Below, in pieces: positions 1 to 8,021 of a stretch of DNA of 64,000 nt. The notes under the pieces were generated by a model. That model was not told the origin of the DNA and did not search any database. It saw only the letters and a program-made list of their open reading frames with translations. The stretch is taken from assembly GCA_964584225.1 (NCBI GenBank), contig CAZOZG010000002.1:7928-71927 (forward strand), given 5' to 3'. Made by a program: the position numbers and the translations under genes. Source of the stretch: UBA10103 sp964584225. Lineage in GTDB: Bacteria > Patescibacteriota > Minisyncoccia > Phycocordibacterales > UBA2100. Within the stretch, counting starts at the first letter, position 1; each line of letters begins with the position of its first letter.

Positions 1-1145
1 TTTCCTTCATCTATCATCCGAGTCAAAACCACAAAATTACGGGGCGATATGCCTATATCGGCTTTATATCCTGAATCTCGATTCTCGGCTTCTCGGATGA
101 TACTCACTAAATCATTTGCAATGTAGTTTGAAGCTAGTTGAACCAACTTAGTGTTACCCTCAAGGAGCTGTAACACATTTTCCACGAACTTGGCAAGTAC
201 GGGTTCGCGTACATACAGGTCCGCGTCTTCTTTTTTCACTCCACGCTTTGTGTAGCGATCTCTTCTTTGCCACGGCAACTCGGGCATTGAATTCTTCAAC
301 GTAAGAAACTCGCCCACTTCCGAAAGTTTCAGGCTTGGCAAATCTGGATCCGGAAAATATCGATAATCGGCGCTCCCCTCTTTCGTACGTTGCGGGAACG
401 TCGCCTGTTTACCTTCGTCCCAGCCGCGAGTCTCTTGCATCACTTGTTCTCCTTTTTCCAATGCAGCGATCTGGCGTTTGATTTCGTATTCGACTGCGCG
501 CTCCATTGCACGAAATGAATTGAGATTTTTTATTTCAACTTTCGTGCCAAGCTGCTCACCTTTGCTGACTGAGACATTCGCTTCTACACGCATTTCACCT
601 TTTTCCATGTTTGCTTCTGACACATCCAACGTTCGCAGCAGCAATTGCAGCTCGCGCGCAAACGCTCCGGCCTCTTCGGACGAGTATACGACGGGCTCTG
701 TCACGAGTTCCATCAAAGGCACGCCGGCACGATTGTAATCAACTGTCGTCGTGCCCGTCGCCTCGTCGTGGAGTGAACTGGCCGTATCTTCTTCAAGGTG
801 AACGCGGGTGATCTGCACACCACGCAGCTCCCCCCCACTCACCAATGGGTACTCATACTGTGAAAGTTGGTAGCCTTTGGGAAGATCGGGATAAAAGTAG
901 TTTTTGCGGTCGAATTCGGTGTAGTCAACAAGCTTTCCCCCAAGTGCAATCCCTACCCGTAGCACGCTTTTCACCGCTTCCCTGTTGATCACCGGCAACG
1001 TCCCAGGATGCGCCATGCAGACGGGACAAATATTTACATTCGGTTTCGATTCATCGGGATCATTTTTGGAATCGCAAAACATTTTCGTCTGCGTCTTCAG
1101 TTCTGCATGTATTTCGAGCCCTATCGTGGGTACGTATTCGCTCAT
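1..1145 (-). CDS. gatB: Asp/Glu-tRNA amidotransferase subunit B (partial)
   Basis: This is subunit B of the GatCAB transamidase, which binds misacylated Asp-tRNA(Asn) or Glu-tRNA(Gln) and activates the aminoacyl group for amidation. The frame opens at the ATG complementary to 1143-1145 with the family N-terminus MSEYVPTIGLEIHAELK. A Cys-containing stretch with ICPVCMAHPG follows, then the conserved RVHLEEDTAS and DYNRAGVPLMELVTEP motifs. The window edge cuts the gene after about 381 residues, so the end of the protein, including the tRNA-binding tail, is not visible. A TACAGT hexamer lies 8 nt before the ATG and no Shine-Dalgarno is seen. A second, diverged copy of this 5' end lies at 2711-2782. 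Confidence 0.95.
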   Translation of the reverse strand, partial: MSEYVPTIGLEIHAELKTQTKMFCDSKNDPDESKPNVNICPVCMAHPGTLPVINREAVKSVLRVGIALGGKLVDYTEFDRKNYFYPDLPKGYQLSQYEYPLVSGGELRGVQITRVHLEEDTASSLHDEATGTTTVDYNRAGVPLMELVTEPVVYSSEEAGAFARELQLLLRTLDVSEANMEKGEMRVEANVSVSKGEQLGTKVEIKNLNSFRAMERAVEYEIKRQIAALEKGEQVMQETRGWDEGKQATFPQRTKEGSADYRYFPDPDLPSLKLSEVGEFLTLKNSMPELPWQRRDRYTKRGVKKEDADLYVREPVLAKFVENVLQLLEGNTKLVQLASNYIANDLVSIIREAENRDSGYKADIGISPRNFVVLTRMIDEG

Positions 1146-1153
1146 TACACAGT

Positions 1154-1159
1154 ACTGTA
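1154..1159 (-). promoter_or_regulatory. -10 element for gatB
   Basis: TACAGT on the minus strand, 8 nt before the gatB ATG with no ribosome-binding site between, fitting a leaderless transcript. Confidence 0.5.
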
Positions 1160-1208
1160 GCAATTCGCCCTCTTGCCAACAAGCGCTGGCCCTGCGTTTG
1201 CGACGCGC

Positions 1209-1214
1209 TAAAAT
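1209..1214 (+). promoter_or_regulatory. -10 element for the Gly-rich protein
   Basis: TAAAAT, 6 nt before the ATG at 1221. The distance fits transcription starting at or next to the start codon. Confidence 0.5.
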
Positions 1215-1220
1215 AGACGC

Positions 1221-2138
1221 ATGCGAGATTTGTCGCGATTGCAATGCGCCTTACTGACCTTGAGTGCATTCGTATCGTTTGCGTGTATCCTCCCCGCCCC
1301 GACATGGGCGATCACCTGCGCGGCATCAGGCTTTACCGATATCGGCGGTGGCGTTTGTCGCGGATTTCTTACATCCGGCACTTCGTGGACGGTCCCAACA
1401 GACTGGGACTCGTCCAACAACTATGTCGAGGTTATCGGTGGCGGTGGTAACGGTGGCGACTCCTCAGGATCTGCTCATGCGCAGGGCAGCGGTGGTGGAG
1501 GCGGGGGGTACTCAAAAACTTCAAATGTCAGCCTCACCACGGGGAATTCTGTAACGTATCAGGTCGGCGCTGCGACCGGCGATACTATTTTTAATGGTAC
1601 CGGCGCAACCTGCGATGGCTCGCAAACGTCCGAGGTATGCGCGAAAGGAGGAGGGACCGGGTTCGCATGGAATAACGGTGGCAGCATTGGAAGTTTCGGA
1701 GCCGGAGGGGCCGCCTCCGGCGGCGTCGGTACAACGAAACATTCGGGGGGAAACGGGGCCCTCGGAGTCGTTAATGGCAGCGGTGGTGGCGGAGGCGGAG
1801 CAGGCGGACTCAATGGTGACGGAAACGGCGGGTCGGGTGGCACCGGCGGTTCGGGTGATGCGGGTTCTGGCGGCGCAGCCGGAAGTGGGGCGGGTACGGA
1901 GTGGGATGGGTCGCACGGCTCAGGTGGTGGCGGCAACACAGTGATCGGCACATGTTTTAGTTCTCCTGGCGGCAACGGAGGAAACTACGGCGGTGGCGCA
2001 GCTGCTGGCACCTGTACCGCCGGAGGATCAGGAGCATCAGGCTTGATTGCGATCACGTACACGGCACTAGTACCTGCTCCTCGCATTATTCACCTCAAGG
2101 GCGGCCTGCGGCTTCGCGGCGGAGTGCGGTTTCGATAG
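1221..2138 (+). CDS. Secreted glycine-rich protein
   Basis: A 305-residue protein with an N-terminal signal peptide ending near PAPTWA (about residue 29). A short beta-like segment with WTVP and YVEVIGGGG follows, and then about 180 residues dominated by Gly, Ser, Ala and Asn in runs such as GGGGGGYS and SGGGGGGAGG. This is the composition of the glycine-rich domain of some phage tail and surface proteins, and it ends in the typical GLIAITYT strand. The last 17 residues are basic with a repeated LRLRGGVRFR pattern, perhaps a wall or membrane contact; that role is a guess. The GC-rich codons produce long Pro-rich antisense frames that are not genes. The next gene starts 4 nt downstream, so the two are probably co-transcribed. 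Confidence 0.75.
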   Translation: MRDLSRLQCALLTLSAFVSFACILPAPTWAITCAASGFTDIGGGVCRGFLTSGTSWTVPTDWDSSNNYVEVIGGGGNGGDSSGSAHAQGSGGGGGGYSKTSNVSLTTGNSVTYQVGAATGDTIFNGTGATCDGSQTSEVCAKGGGTGFAWNNGGSIGSFGAGGAASGGVGTTKHSGGNGALGVVNGSGGGGGGAGGLNGDGNGGSGGTGGSGDAGSGGAAGSGAGTEWDGSHGSGGGGNTVIGTCFSSPGGNGGNYGGGAAAGTCTAGGSGASGLIAITYTALVPAPRIIHLKGGLRLRGGVRFR

Positions 2139-2142
2139 CAAC

Positions 2143-2718
2143 ATGACACGATTTTTCGTCGCGCTCATCGTGATTACAGCGGCTATCGTGGGAGCCTTGC
2201 TTGTACTCCACCAACCTTCCACGCTCACATCTCTACGCTCAGTCAACGAAGCGTCGTCAACAGCGTCCACGACTGCAAGCTCGACGACGAACACCATGGC
2301 GGCAGAAAGAGCAGTCCCACCAGGTACTACCCTCTTCGAAAATGCCCAGTACCACTTTTCTCTTTTCTATCCGACAGAGCTTGCGGTCACGGAATATCCC
2401 GAGCAAGGAGGCGGACGCTCGTTCAGCTTCGAAAATAAAGACGAAAGTCAGGGATTTGAAATTTATGCGTTTCCCTACAGCGATACACAAATCACACAAA
2501 AACGCTTTCTGACGGACGAACCCTCAGGTGTGCGACAACAACCGAATGACGTTGTGATCGATGGCGTAAAAGCGACAATGTTCTTCGGAAATAATGCGAT
2601 TATGGGTGACACGCGTGAAGTGTGGTTCATCAAAAATGGATATCTGTACGAATTGACCACTTATAAATCACTCGATTCGTGGCTCGGCAGTATCATGCAG
2701 ACCTGGAAGTTTATCTAA
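2143..2718 (+). CDS. Exported hypothetical protein
   Basis: A 191-residue protein with one N-terminal membrane segment (about residues 4-22), a Ser/Thr-rich linker to about residue 50, and a soluble alpha/beta domain opening with NAQYHFSLFYP and ending in SIMQTWKFI. This is the layout of many small extracytoplasmic proteins in Parcubacteria-like genomes. I do not recognise a specific family. It follows the Gly-rich protein by 4 nt, so both probably act outside the membrane. Its last 8 bases overlap the convergent gatB-like remnant. Confidence 0.7.
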   Translation: MTRFFVALIVITAAIVGALLVLHQPSTLTSLRSVNEASSTASTTASSTTNTMAAERAVPPGTTLFENAQYHFSLFYPTELAVTEYPEQGGGRSFSFENKDESQGFEIYAFPYSDTQITQKRFLTDEPSGVRQQPNDVVIDGVKATMFFGNNAIMGDTREVWFIKNGYLYELTTYKSLDSWLGSIMQTWKFI

Positions 2719-2782
2719 CGACCTTCCGCACTTTCAACTCAGCGTGTATCTCGAGCCCTATAGTCGGAATGTATTCAGCCAT
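2711..2782 (-). pseudogene. Relic of a second gatB 5' end
   Basis: This 23-codon minus-strand frame begins MAEYIPTIGLEIHAELK, nearly the same as the true gatB N-terminus at 1145 (MSEYVPTIGLEIHAELK), and then diverges and stops. Most differences are at third codon positions, so the copy diverged while it still coded for protein. The upstream TACAGT element is also kept, 6 nt before its ATG (2789-2794). It looks like the stump of an ancestral gatB left when the present gatB and the two genes at 1221-2718 arrived or were rearranged. Confidence 0.7.
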
Positions 2783-2799
2783 CACACTACTGTATCACT

Positions 2800-3123
2800 T
2801 CAAAACACCCACGGCCAAATAAAGACAACGAAAGCCACGATCGGAAGTATTGAATAGAGTATTGTTTTACCTATGATAATCTTGTTGCCAACCTTAAAGG
2901 ACTCAATTATCGACCAGAGAAGAGCCGCTGGTACTCCGAGCGCGACGATGAGAATTGTTGCGATGAGCGGGACCGCGAGAAAAAATCCCAAAGCTTCCGT
3001 TTGCATTTCAAATTGTTGGATCGCCTGGGAACTCGCCTCAGTATAACCTAATAGCGACCAGGCCAGTACATAGAGTCCAGCGATAGCGTTTACGCGATTT
3101 AAAATAGTGAGACCGCTAACCAT
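2800..3123 (-). CDS. Small multi-pass membrane protein
   Basis: A 107-residue hydrophobic protein of unknown function. Three membrane segments are visible, at about residues 9-27, 46-72 and 83-106, separated by short polar loops (TEASSQAIQQ, KVGNK). A TAATAT hexamer lies 6 nt before the ATG (3130-3135), supporting this start and a separate promoter just after secA. No catalytic motif is seen and I do not recognise the family. Confidence 0.6.
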   Translation of the reverse strand: MVSGLTILNRVNAIAGLYVLAWSLLGYTEASSQAIQQFEMQTEALGFFLAVPLIATILIVALGVPAALLWSIIESFKVGNKIIIGKTILYSILPIVAFVVFIWPWVF

Positions 3124-3129
3124 CTCGCA

Positions 3130-3135
3130 ATATTA
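3130..3135 (-). promoter_or_regulatory. -10 element of the gene at 3123
   Basis: TAATAT on the minus strand, 6 nt before the ATG at 3123. No Shine-Dalgarno is visible. Confidence 0.55.
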
Positions 3136-3145
3136 GCACGCAAAG

Positions 3146-5650
3146 TTAGCCAGAAATCGATTCGTGGGTGACGATCCGCCACTCGCCTGTCGCGATCATG
3201 GGCTCTGCTTTTTTGAATTTCATCTCGAGCGTTTCTTTGCCATTCGTAATCTTCACTTTGTCGTTGCGGCCAAACGCGCGAGACGTCACTCCACCTGAGC
3301 CCGCAGTGATCGCTTGCGCCGCTTTTTGAACAGCCGCAGCTTCACGTGGTGGCGAGCTTTGTCCGCCAATACCGGGCAGCACATGTTCGATCTGCATCGA
3401 ATACGTGATTTCCATGTTTTTGAAGAGTCGCAGACCTTCTTTCTTGTATTCCACCAAGGGATCGCGCTGTCCGTAGGCGCGAAGATTGACTGAACTGCGC
3501 AAGTATTCCATCGCTTCCAGATGCTCGACCCACAGCATATCGACGGTCTGCAATAGGAAACGGCGAACGAGCGGATAGAATGACGCGCCAAGCTCTGATT
3601 TTTTCTTCTCGACAGACACTTTGATGTTTTCGTTGGTCTCAGACAATTGTGCGAGTTCCTGATCGACAGCAGCATCACCACCCGTGAGAAGCGCGCGGCG
3701 GCGTCCGTAGACGCTTTTACGTTGCACGCTCAAGACGTCGTCATACGCCAAGACGTGCTTTCGGGAATCAAAGTTGAGCTCTTCGATCTTCTGCTGCGCC
3801 TTTTCGAGCGAGCGCGTGATCATCGAATTCGCGATCGGCTCGTCTTCAGGGATTTTGAATGTGCCCATCACTCGCTTAATCATGTCGGAAGCGAACACAC
3901 GCATAAGAGAATCTTCCAGTGAAACGTAGAATTGTGTCTCACCCGGGTCGCCCTGGCGGCCGGAGCGTCCACGGAGTTGGTTGTCGATACGTCGAGCTTC
4001 GTGCCGCTCGGTACCCAAGACAAAGAGCCCGCCGATATTTTTGATTTGCTCGTATGCGCTCTGCGGCGCGGGGTTGCCGCCAAGTTTGATGTCGACGCCA
4101 CGGCCGGCCATGTTGGTCGCGATCGTGACACCACCCGGTTTACCTGCTTGTGCAATGATTTCGCCTTCACGTTCGTGATTTTTCGCGTTCAAAATCTCGT
4201 GCGGAATCCCCTCTTGCTTGAAGTGAGCGCTCAGCATCTCGTTCTTTTCGACGGAGACGGTGCCTACCAAGACGGGCTGCCCTTTCTCGTGCAGCTTTTT
4301 CACTTTGTGAGCAATTGCTTTCATTTTGCCCGCTTCGGTTTGGAAAATCAGGTCGTCGGAATCTTTTCGCTGCGGAGAGATGTTGGTCGGTACGACGACA
4401 GTATTGAGTCCGTAGACCTTGAAAAATTCTTCGGAGCTCGTGATGGCGGTACCAGTCATGCCGGCGAGCTTCGCATAGAGGCGGAAATAATTTTGGAAGG
4501 TAATTGATGCAAAAGTACGACTCTCTTGCTGAATGCGAACTCCTTCCTTGGCCTCAATTGCTTGGTGTAAACCCTCGCTCCACCGTCTCCCGGGTTGAAG
4601 TCGGCCGGTAAATTCATCGACAATGACAATCTCACCGTCTCGGACGACGTATTCTTTGTCGAGACGATACAGGGCTTGCGCGCGCACGGCCGTCTCGAGG
4701 TGGTGTACGTATTTGATGCCGGCGTCGGTGTAGATGTTGTCCAAACCAAGCGCTTTCTCAGCTTTTTCGATTCCTGCGTCAGAGAGCTGGATCTGCTTGT
4801 GCTTTTCATCAACCTCGTAATCTGTTTCTGGATTCAGTGTTTTCGCGATTGCGGCAAATCGATCGTAGAGCGATTCCGCGTCGGCGACTGGCGCCGATAT
4901 AATGAGGGGCGTGCGTGCTTCGTCGATCAAGATCGAGTCGATTTCGTCGACGATTGCGTAATGATACTCTCGCTGGCGGAGATTTTGTGGTTCATATTCC
5001 AAGTTGTCGCGCAAATAATCGAAACCGTATTCGTTGTTCGTACCGTATGTAATGTCTGCGGCATAGCTTTCGCGGCGCGTGCACGGCTTGAGGAAATCAT
5101 GCATGACCTTGAAGCCGCCGAGCTCTTCGCGTTCTTTCTCGTCGACTGCGTGCGTCGGGTCGTAGATATACGACGCTTCGTGATTAATGACGCCAACGCT
5201 CATCCCAAGCGCGTAGTAGATCTGCCCCATCCACACCGCGTCGCGGCGAGAGAGGTAGTCGTTGACCGTGACGACATGCACACCCTTTGCCATCAACGCG
5301 TTGAGGTACGCAGGGAGAGTCGCGACCAGTGTCTTACCTTCGCCAGTGCGCATCTCGGCAATGTCGCCATTATGAAGAATCATGCCGCCGATGAGCTGCA
5401 CATCGAAGTGTCGCTGCCCAAGCGTCCGACGCGATGCTTCGCGGACCGCTGCGAATGCCTCTGGGGCCAAATCATCTAAGGTCTCGCCCGCGGAGATTCG
5501 ATTGCGAAATTTGTGTGTCAGTGCCTTCAGCTCATCGTCGGAAAGTGTCTTGAATTTCTCTTCAAGCGCATTCACTTTCGCGACAATTGGCTCCGCCTTC
5601 TTGAAGGCAGCTGTATTCTCATCACCAACCAATCGCTTCCAAAATGCCAT
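3146..5650 (-). CDS. secA: Preprotein translocase ATPase SecA
   Basis: SecA drives post-translational export of unfolded proteins through SecYEG by ATP hydrolysis. The 834-residue protein has Walker A RTGEGKT (101-107), the DEID Walker B (235-238) followed by SILIDEARTPLI, GMTGTA, the VATNMAGRGVDI region and the GRSGRQGDPG motif of the second ATPase half. Between GVINHEAS and RESYAADITYGTNNEYGF there is an insertion of about 30 residues compared with E. coli SecA, a feature I associate with Parcubacteria-like SecA. The C-terminal Cys-rich zinc tail is absent and the protein ends THESISG. TAGGAT lies 9 nt before the ATG. It probably exports the many signal-peptide proteins encoded here. Confidence 0.97.
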   Translation of the reverse strand: MAFWKRLVGDENTAAFKKAEPIVAKVNALEEKFKTLSDDELKALTHKFRNRISAGETLDDLAPEAFAAVREASRRTLGQRHFDVQLIGGMILHNGDIAEMRTGEGKTLVATLPAYLNALMAKGVHVVTVNDYLSRRDAVWMGQIYYALGMSVGVINHEASYIYDPTHAVDEKEREELGGFKVMHDFLKPCTRRESYAADITYGTNNEYGFDYLRDNLEYEPQNLRQREYHYAIVDEIDSILIDEARTPLIISAPVADAESLYDRFAAIAKTLNPETDYEVDEKHKQIQLSDAGIEKAEKALGLDNIYTDAGIKYVHHLETAVRAQALYRLDKEYVVRDGEIVIVDEFTGRLQPGRRWSEGLHQAIEAKEGVRIQQESRTFASITFQNYFRLYAKLAGMTGTAITSSEEFFKVYGLNTVVVPTNISPQRKDSDDLIFQTEAGKMKAIAHKVKKLHEKGQPVLVGTVSVEKNEMLSAHFKQEGIPHEILNAKNHEREGEIIAQAGKPGGVTIATNMAGRGVDIKLGGNPAPQSAYEQIKNIGGLFVLGTERHEARRIDNQLRGRSGRQGDPGETQFYVSLEDSLMRVFASDMIKRVMGTFKIPEDEPIANSMITRSLEKAQQKIEELNFDSRKHVLAYDDVLSVQRKSVYGRRRALLTGGDAAVDQELAQLSETNENIKVSVEKKKSELGASFYPLVRRFLLQTVDMLWVEHLEAMEYLRSSVNLRAYGQRDPLVEYKKEGLRLFKNMEITYSMQIEHVLPGIGGQSSPPREAAAVQKAAQAITAGSGGVTSRAFGRNDKVKITNGKETLEMKFKKAEPMIATGEWRIVTHESISG

Positions 5651-5659
5651 TGTCGCACC

Positions 5660-5665
5660 ATCCTA
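5660..5665 (-). promoter_or_regulatory. -10 element for secA
   Basis: TAGGAT on the minus strand, 9 nt before the secA ATG and just after the terminator at 5693-5721, so secA has its own start site. Confidence 0.5.
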
Positions 5666-5692
5666 CCGCAAAGCGAGCGTTTTAGCGATATT

Positions 5693-5721
5693 AAAAAAAT
5701 AATCCCGGCTCTCGCCGGGAT
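5693..5721 (-). terminator. Intrinsic terminator after the micro-ORF
   Basis: An 8-bp perfect stem (ATCCCGGC / GCCGGGAT, loop of 4) followed on the minus strand by TATTTTTTT. It separates the 13-codon micro-ORF from the secA promoter. Confidence 0.85.
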
Positions 5722-5734
5722 CATTTGCGATGCG

Positions 5735-5776
5735 CTAGCGGCGCTTCTTCTTGCCCTTCTTCTTTTTCTTTGCCAT
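5735..5776 (-). CDS. 13-residue Lys/Arg micro-ORF
   Basis: A minus-strand frame of 13 codons reading MAKKKKKGKKKRR and stopping at TAG. It is followed 14 nt later by a strong intrinsic terminator and preceded by a perfect 14-bp palindrome (5780-5793). The terminator and palindrome make it look like a complete small transcription unit rather than chance. Two roles are possible: a very basic nucleic-acid-binding peptide, or a leader peptide whose Lys run senses translation ahead of secA. No homology can be judged at this length. Confidence 0.5.
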   Translation of the reverse strand: MAKKKKKGKKKRR

Positions 5777-5779
5777 ATC

Positions 5780-5793
5780 GTGATCGCGATCAC
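5780..5793. promoter_or_regulatory. Perfect 14-bp palindrome before the micro-ORF
   Basis: GTGATCGCGATCAC reads the same on both strands and ends 3 nt before the micro-ORF ATG, a place where a dimeric repressor could block transcription or translation. The binding protein is unknown. Confidence 0.45.
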
Positions 5794-5864
5794 TAGAGAC
5801 TAATTTCGACCCGCACGCTCGTCACCGAAGTGCGATGATGCGTCTTTCTCTTTCATTATTGCAC

Positions 5865-5899
5865 TGCGCGCACGGAAAAAATTTTTTTCCGTGCGCGCA
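5865..5899. terminator. Bidirectional terminator-like inverted repeat
   Basis: A 17-bp perfect inverted repeat (TGCGCGCACGGAAAAAA and its complement) with an A-run and a T-run at the centre. It lies 84 nt beyond the stop of the O-antigen-ligase-like gene and probably ends that transcript. The rest of 5777-5983 holds an 18-codon frame opening MKEKDASSHFG (5817-5857, minus) that I cannot support as a gene, and one isolated DnaA-box-like TGTGGATAA at 5900. Confidence 0.6.
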
Positions 5900-5983
5900 T
5901 GTGGATAACTTTTATTTTTTGAAGATGCGCGCAACGACACATTGCAAAGCACCCGCGCGAGCTCCAAATTCCTTTGCAAAGAA

Positions 5984-7981
5984 TCAACCTTGTGCGGCCG
6001 CAGCTTGCTTGATCCACGCATCTTGATCGGCTTTGTTCGGATAGAGTGGCGCGAGCGTCTGTCGTGCGCCTGTCTCATCGCCGACCCACAGCTGCGCCTG
6101 CGCGTAGTATTGACGTGCTTGATCATTTTCCGGCAACTCTTCAAAGGCTTGCTTGAACGACGCGACTCCGGCTGCTTTGTCGCCAAGGCGGAATTGATTG
6201 GTGCCAAGTTGGTAGAGAATCGTTTGCTTCGCTGGTGAGAGTTTGTGTGCTTGCTCGAGTGCGATTTCTGCATCTTTATAATCGCCGTACGAATCCAGCA
6301 GCACACCTAAGAAAAGCGGAAAGCGCGCATCCAAGGGCGACGCCTGCATCTGCAACGTCATTTCTTGCGCCGCGGTCTCAAAGAAATTTTTCTTTGCATC
6401 GGTTGAAATATTTGGATTACCTGCGATCTGCGCCGCGGCTTGAATGAGCTGTTCGCGCGCTTCTTGCGTGCCGTAGGTGCCGTACGCAATTGCTTGTTTG
6501 AAGTACGTGAGGTTTGTGTTGATATCAGATTGCTGCGCGAGAGCATTCAAGAGCGTTTTGTTCTCGAGATACGCATGTCCATTCACGTTCCATGCAGCGA
6601 CGCAAAACAGCACCAGCGCAGCGAGCGAGGCGTATGGCAAGAGATGCCGCGCCGAGAAAGACGTCTCGACAAGCGGCATCGTGCTCTCGTGCGTGCTCGC
6701 GCGCCACGCGATAAACGCAATCACACTCGTGAAGAGAATGTAGCTCGTAACGTTATCGAAGACGAAAAGATCGTGGAAGAAGTACGCGGCGAGTAATCCT
6801 GTGAGAATACTTTGCTCGGCAGCGCTAAAGACGTCGCGTCGCCACACAAGATAGAGTGCCGCAACAAAGATCGAGAGATAGCTCAGCAGTCCCAAGAAAC
6901 CGCCTGCAACGAGCCAGTCGAAGACAACGTCGTGCGTGCGATCAAACCACTGCTCTTGCCCATACATGCGTGGATCGTAGTACTTGTCGAACACAATCGC
7001 GTAGTTTTCTTGCCCCCAGCCCAAGAGCGGTCGCTCTTTCGCACCTTGCCACGCCATGCCCCAATTCAAGAAGCGCGCTTTCACCGTACTATCGGTGAGC
7101 GAAATTGATGAGAGGCGGTTCAAGAATCCGATGTTTTGTACAAACGCACTTTGACGATTGACGTAGATCAGTGCTCCTGCAACGACGAGTGCAACCACGA
7201 CACCTGCTGTCCACCACGCAGCTTTCGAGCGACGCGTCCGCACTGCGAAGAGAAAGAGCGCGATCAAGCCGCCACCGATAAGCCCGAGCGTCGTGCCGCG
7301 CGTGCCAGTGAAAAGGAGCGCCACCGTGTCGACAAAAATGACGATTGCATACCACGCCGACATCCAGCCGCGCATGCCCGCCTTTTCCTTTTGCCACGCA
7401 TTTGCCCAGAGCATCGCGGCGATGAAAATATTGAAAAGCATGTACGCTGCGAGATAGATCGGGTTGCCAAAGGTCGCGTCGATGCGCGCTGAAAGGCCGC
7501 CCGAGCCACCTTGCCCGAGAGCTGCATCCCCCAAAATCTGCGCGAAACCCCAGAAAGCAACCAAGACAGACAAGAGAAGCGACATTTCCCAAAAACGTCG
7601 CCAGAGCTTTTCCGTATTGAGCGTCGTATACGCAACGATGAAGTAGAGCAAGAGATGCATCTGCGTCACCCACCCATCCATGCGCTCGTAATTACTCCAA
7701 AAGCTTTTGAAGGGCACTGCGCCTTGTGCGTCCGCGATCGCGATGACGAGCACAAAAAGCGCAAACGCTCCCAAAAGCAAGGAACGCTTCGGCCAGTAGG
7801 CAGGATTACACAGTGCAAGCGCAAGCCACGCACATGCGATTAATTCAACGATGAGGCGGAATAGAAAATTCTTTCCGGTGATGAACGGAAAGAAAAGATC
7901 GTAGGCGACGTAAAAGACAATGAAGGGAAGTGCGAAGACGCCAACGATGACGATGCCGCGTAGAAACTTCTCAAGCGTCAT
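5984..7981 (-). CDS. O-antigen ligase-family membrane protein with TPRs
   Basis: A 665-residue protein: about a dozen membrane segments over residues 1-430, then a soluble tail. The Wzy/WaaL-type signature is visible as RPLLGWGQENYAIVFDKYY followed by RTHDVVFDWLVAGGFLG, with the conserved His-Asp in the large outer loop. Such proteins polymerise or ligate lipid-linked glycans on the outer face of the membrane. The C-terminal 130 residues contain tetratricopeptide-like repeats (GDYKDAEIALEQAHKLSP, LGDKAAGVASFKQAFEELP), a common fusion in this family. It probably joins units made by the glycan operons downstream. TAGAAT lies 7 nt before the ATG. Polymerase versus ligase versus protein O-glycosylase cannot be told from sequence. 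Confidence 0.85.
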   Translation of the reverse strand: MTLEKFLRGIVIVGVFALPFIVFYVAYDLFFPFITGKNFLFRLIVELIACAWLALALCNPAYWPKRSLLLGAFALFVLVIAIADAQGAVPFKSFWSNYERMDGWVTQMHLLLYFIVAYTTLNTEKLWRRFWEMSLLLSVLVAFWGFAQILGDAALGQGGSGGLSARIDATFGNPIYLAAYMLFNIFIAAMLWANAWQKEKAGMRGWMSAWYAIVIFVDTVALLFTGTRGTTLGLIGGGLIALFLFAVRTRRSKAAWWTAGVVVALVVAGALIYVNRQSAFVQNIGFLNRLSSISLTDSTVKARFLNWGMAWQGAKERPLLGWGQENYAIVFDKYYDPRMYGQEQWFDRTHDVVFDWLVAGGFLGLLSYLSIFVAALYLVWRRDVFSAAEQSILTGLLAAYFFHDLFVFDNVTSYILFTSVIAFIAWRASTHESTMPLVETSFSARHLLPYASLAALVLFCVAAWNVNGHAYLENKTLLNALAQQSDINTNLTYFKQAIAYGTYGTQEAREQLIQAAAQIAGNPNISTDAKKNFFETAAQEMTLQMQASPLDARFPLFLGVLLDSYGDYKDAEIALEQAHKLSPAKQTILYQLGTNQFRLGDKAAGVASFKQAFEELPENDQARQYYAQAQLWVGDETGARQTLAPLYPNKADQDAWIKQAAAAQG

Positions 7982-7988
7982 GGTGGGT

Positions 7989-7994
7989 ATTCTA
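7989..7994 (-). promoter_or_regulatory. -10 element for the O-antigen ligase-like gene
   Basis: TAGAAT on the minus strand, 7 nt before the ATG at 7981. Confidence 0.5.
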
Positions 7995-8021
7995 GCAAGA
8001 GCTGTTGTGGACCGCTAGCGC

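Noticed and set aside
1559..1975. Long Pro-rich minus-strand frame opposite the Gly-rich gene
   Set aside because: It is the complement of Gly codons (GGN read as NCC) and has no start context; it is a shadow of the Gly-rich gene.
5900..5908. DnaA box (TGTGGATAA) suggesting a replication origin
   Set aside because: Only one exact box is present, with one near-match at 58871; no cluster, no dnaA or dnaN nearby. One such site is expected by chance in a window this size.
5800..6306. A 168-codon minus-strand frame over the end of the ligase gene
   Set aside because: It is out of frame with the TPR region and continues through the intergenic hairpin; low-complexity basic composition marks it as a shadow.
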